NCBI GenBank assembly: GCA_016617855.1
Contig: JAECUM010001776.1
Span: forward strand, 26,721-90,720
Origin: Megalonaias nervosa
Lineage: Eukaryota > Mollusca > Bivalvia > Unionida > Unionidae
Length of the DNA: 64,000 nt
Direction: 5' to 3'
The position numbers were made by a program, and so were the translations under genes. This document shows, piece by piece, positions 60,533 through 64,000 of this stretch (position 1 is the stretch's first letter; every line of letters begins with the position of its first letter). Under the pieces are notes generated by a model. That model did not search any database. It was not told the origin of the DNA and saw nothing but the letters and a program-made list of their open reading frames with translations.

Positions 60533-61326
60533 ATGGATAAAAATAAATATGTTTTCATAGCAGTTTAAATATGAATGTGCTGTATTGTGACAGTAGTAAC
60601 ACAATAAGAGGCCAAAGCAGACCTCCCACCGCTTATTGTCTTTCTTTAGTCTAAAAGACAAATAATGGCATATTCTGGGTAATATGACTTGAATGATATT
60701 CTCCTTTTGATGATTATAACAACCACACAGTTGTAATACTGGTCTTTAGTAGCCCAATCTTGGTAGAATATTCATTGTACATGCAATGTGAAACACTCCT
60801 GCCACATTTTTATTCACATTGAAAGTATTTGAGGAGAATTAAGTAAAAAGAAATGTTTCTTACATATACTATGAATACTGGATATTGGTAGAGTGATTAC
60901 ATAGGCACAACATTTGAAGAAATTGTTTTTAAGTAAATTCCTGGAAAATTGGTGGATTAGTGTTAGAAATGTCACAATCAAATTTTCCATCAGGTTGCCA
61001 TATAAATTAGAAACCCATATATTTCCAACTCTTATAATCCCGTTGACTATATATGCTATTATTCAATCTCGACGAAATATGTTCTGATAAGAATATGTGT
61101 GTATGAACTATAAATGTGTAAGTTGTTCACTTGTACCTTTTCTATATGGCAGAATCCACATATGGATTTTTAAAATGTGTTTTAAGGGACAATTTATCCT
61201 GTCTTATATGCTATAAAGTGTATTTTTCTCAGAAGTTACATATTTGATATTATCTGCACATTTGGTGTGCGGCTGGTTTCCATATCAGTAGTAACCAATT
61301 AATTTTTATTTTCTGTCTCATTACAG
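60533..61326. other. No gene seen
   Basis: A/T-rich sequence without motifs, apart from the acceptor of the exon candidate at its end. Confidence 0.55.
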
Positions 61327-61514
61327 GAAGGAGAGGGATCAAGAGTTAGCTCTGGTCGAAAATAACAACAAAAAATTTTATCTGGGCATTCCTTCGGAAG
61401 AAAGCACCTTTACATTTTGTGAAGCACCAACAGGAAAAGTGCAAAACAAGGACTTAATATGCAGCACCAGCAAAATGGCATTGAAACTTGATGCAAATGA
61501 ACATGTTACAATAG
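61327..61514 (+). CDS. Candidate internal exon of an unidentified host gene
   Basis: Polypyrimidine-rich acceptor (TCTGTCTCATTACAG|G) and donor (ACAATAG|GTATAA) enclose 188 bp that are fully open in the phase 1-1 frame: KERDQELALVENNNKKFYLG, IPSEESTFTFCEAPTGKVQN, STSKMALKLDANEHVTI. Composition is protein-like and hydrophilic. No family recognised and no other exon of the same gene could be identified within the window, so it may belong to a gene continuing outside or be a decayed exon. Confidence 0.4.
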
Positions 61515-61866
61515 GTATAATTTTTTATGAAAAATATTTTCACAAAGAGAAAGTGGAAACTGAAATAAGAAATTATTGCAAAAAGGCTTACAGTCTTGTG
61601 ACTTGTCCCATAAATGGCCATTGACATGTGACACAAAACCCTGCAAAATGTCTATTAACCATATGACACAAAGCAAATTAGATTCGTAAGATTTGTGTGA
61701 TTTACTTTTCTTTGGACAGTTTGTTTCTTTCAAGACATCACTGTTTTGAGCAATTTTAAAAAACTTTTTCAATCTTTAATGCTAAAATTTAACACATCGG
61801 AATATAATCTATATAGGAATTTTTTTATATTTTATCACGATAGTGTTTGACACTTGCTGTAGTTGT

Positions 61867-62120
61867 GACGCCGAGTGGCCGAATTGTCTAAAACGCTCAC
61901 TATTACGGATCATTGACATCTCACCTCTGTCTGCATGGGTTCAAATCTCCGGTTGATCCAATGTGGGTAAATGAGAAAGCTTGCCAGTAGTTTCTCGTGG
62001 GTCGGTGGTTCTTTCCTGGTTTTTCCCGGGTTCTTCCTCCACCATTTATACCGGCCGCCATGTATAGCCTATCTTGTGCTGAAAAATGGTGTTAAACCCT
62101 ACAATAACAACAACAACAAC
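61867..62120 (+). mobile_element. tRNA-derived SINE copy 2
   Basis: GACGCCGAGTGGCCGAATTG (A box region), CATGGGTTCAAATCTCCGG (B box), shared body GAAAGCTTGCCAGTAGTTTC and CACCATTTATACCGGCCGCC, tail CAATAACAACAACAACAAC. Same family as the copy at 46,336. Bases 62,121-62,798 show no gene. Confidence 0.9.
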
Positions 62121-62798
62121 TACTACTATTACAATTTGCTGTAGTTTGGTTCTTTACAAACATTGGATCTCACAGTGGTAACAATTACTGTTAACAGCTA
62201 TGTACATTATTCAGTTTTGAGTGCCACTATCCTTAGGTATCTCTTTGTGTTTTGATCATGCAAAGAAGGCTTATCATGGTCTTTAGGATGACAAACTTGA
62301 TGTACAAATGACATCTTTCTTGTATCTAGGTGTGATTTCAAAATAAAGTCAATAACTGGTCGTATTTAACATGTGTAACTGTTCGTACCAGCAAATATTA
62401 AATGCTATATACATGTATTCAGGAATTATCTTAAATATAATTAAGCATGTGACATGTTTAAAAAGTTCTCATACAAGCTACAAGCTTTTTCTATGTATCA
62501 AAACTGTACTGATATGATTTTTCATGTTTTATTATTGTGGTAAGAAAGTCAATGGACAACTTCTATGGACACATGATAAAGGTAAAAGGCAGTAAGGAAT
62601 TGTTTACCTGTTGTTCATTTGACACTAATGCATACAATCATGTAATTGGATAAAAGGATTTATAGTAATTGACTACAGAATGTCAAGTTATACTTGTAGA
62701 AGTTTGTATTCTTGTACATGGTGATAGTAGAGACTTAAACAGCTGTTTATAAAATTGTAAATTCAAATATCTATACCTTCTATTAAAATATAATATTG

Positions 62799-62975
62799 CA
62801 GTACAACCTGTCTTGTGAGACCACTGCTACGAGTGACCACCTGTCTATGGAGACCAGGTTTTCCTGGCACATATTTATTAGTTATATAGCAATCTGGCTT
62901 GTCATAAAATACCACCTATCTTGAGATAACATTTTATGGTCAGAAGGAGTGATCTTTCAAGACAGGTTATACTGT
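62799..62975. mobile_element. MITE-like element with 28-bp inverted ends
   Basis: GCAGTACAACCTGTCTTGTG at the left end and the reverse complement of ACAGTATAACCTGTCTTGAA at the right match in 23 of 28 positions. Internal CCACCTGTCTATGGAGACCA / ACCACCTATCTTGAGATAAC repeats the same theme. 177 bp, noncoding. Confidence 0.6.
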
Positions 62976-63310
62976 ACTACAAGGAGTTTGATTTACAGTC
63001 TTATATACACATCTCGGCTATGTAGTAATCTTCTTCAACTGAAGTTGGAGATCTACATTTTAGTAATACTATTGTGAGCCAGATAAAGTCTGCCAAAGCT
63101 GCATCTGCTATGTAGTAATATAACAACAGTAGAACTAGCCCATTTCATCGGCCTTAGAAACCCAATTTATTCCAGACAAATATAGACATGTATAAATAAA
63201 TGTTTCATACATGCTATGTAACAAAAATAAAGACTACATGAGTATACTAACTTATTTTTCAATTCAACTCTATTCATGATAACAAATATCAGATGTACCA
63301 CCAAGTCACT

Positions 63311-63312
<2 letters not shown>

Positions 63313-63355
<43 letters not shown>
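63313..63355 (+). repeat. (CA)n microsatellite
   Basis: About 21 CA units. Bases 62,976-63,312 and 63,356-64,000 hold no gene I can support. Confidence 0.95.
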
Positions 63356-63359
<4 letters not shown>

Positions 63360-64000
63360 TACGTAACCATCATTAGGGCGACATATGTCACAGAGCAGCA
63401 TTAGGATGACATAATGACATCATGTTGTGTTGTGTAACTGTAGCACATATATGTATATGAATTCATCAAAATAAATTATATTTCTTATTATCAATCAGCG
63501 ATATTTATGTTTGAAACAACAAAGCTTATTTTTAAATGAAAGCACACTTGTCGCCTTTATACTGCGTCGCCGTAATGCTTACATACAATTGTGACAGTCA
63601 AAACATCCTTATGGCGACCGAATCTTCACATATACTCAGTCGAATCCAGCATTAAGGTGTCATTGTTTATAAGGCTCCTATTGCCATACCAAACAAAACA
63701 GGAAAATCAAGGTATATTTTAAGATGATCAGAATCATAAATATATGCCTTTTTAAAACTGCATTACAACGTCTGTACATCGATTTGCAAAAGTCTGCATG
63801 TTTAACTTTTTTAAATGTCATAGGGAGCCATGTAGATGAAAGACGTAACTTGCAGTCTGAGTTTTAAGCCATAATAATGATTTAACTCCTTCAGAAGGCG
63901 TGTAATCATAGTATATTTAGGACCCATGAATAGATAAATTAAATTTTGCCCTCTTCCATTCCCCTTACTGAAGTGACCTAAATGTGATATTTGCTTGAAA

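Overview
This is AT-rich animal nuclear DNA that has accumulated many mobile and virus-derived elements. Split exons with canonical splice sites, tRNA-derived SINEs, a CR1/L2-like LINE, Ty3/gypsy LTR retrotransposons, MITE-like foldbacks and long microsatellites indicate a metazoan. The SINE types (a GGTTGACC/GGGTGGGACATAATGCTACGTGTCT-like body and two 'GTGGCCGAGT...GGGTTCGA...AACAAC' copies) and the zinc-finger/MULE transposase gene are of kinds I associate with molluscs, so a mollusc is my best guess. That is inference; no species marker gene is present.

Bases 1-34,100 are dominated by remnants of integrated Polinton/Maverick-adintovirus-like dsDNA elements. Element A (about 1-3,850) is a heavily broken plus-strand block: coiled-coil protein, penton-like minor capsid protein, small basic virion protein, major capsid protein (MCP). 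Element B (about 3,970-18,850) is much better preserved. It carries a packaging ATPase, a parvovirus-VP1-like phospholipase A2, a retrovirus-type integrase, a divergent family-B DNA polymerase fused to an SF1 helicase and an HNH domain, a free HNH endonuclease, a palindromic repeat array, and a minus-strand virion block (pVI-like, intact MCP, pX-like, protease, fibre-like, membrane protein, penton with a large insertion). A 3' piece of a Ty3/gypsy element (RNase H plus LTR, 18,870-20,306) separates B from element C and abuts a truncated polymerase gene.

Element C (20,307 to about 31,300, possibly to 34,140) reads entirely on the plus strand: classical Polinton PolB, a BIR-domain (IAP-like) protein, two related LPxEL helical proteins, a possible Bcl-2-like protein, packaging ATPase remnant, pX-like protein, coiled-coil protein, integrase with chromodomain, membrane protein, penton, pVI-like protein, MCP, a CYGC/PSQ/H-C protein and adenain-like protease. 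It is followed by three tandem genes for small charged coiled-coil or Gln-rich proteins. Each has a similar compact TATA promoter, and each has near its end a hairpin matching the metazoan replication-dependent histone mRNA 3' stem-loop, followed by a purine-rich box. I regard that trio as the most striking feature of the window.

From 34,100 to the end the DNA is ordinary repeat-rich host sequence: a foldback repeat, microsatellites, a broken multi-exon MULE transposase gene (36.2-40.8 kb) interrupted by a solo LTR, SINEs, a LINE fragment, an almost complete gypsy element with integrase upstream of reverse transcriptase (Gmr1-type order, SCAN-like gag; 50.4-56.2 kb), a roughly 210-bp satellite array (57.2-58.9 kb), a second solo LTR with target-site duplication (59.6-60.5 kb), and a few exon-like open stretches. 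Almost all virus-derived genes carry stops or frameshifts, so these are fossils, with a few intact reading frames (element B MCP, pVI-like, membrane protein and HNH; element C BIR, coiled-coil and membrane proteins).
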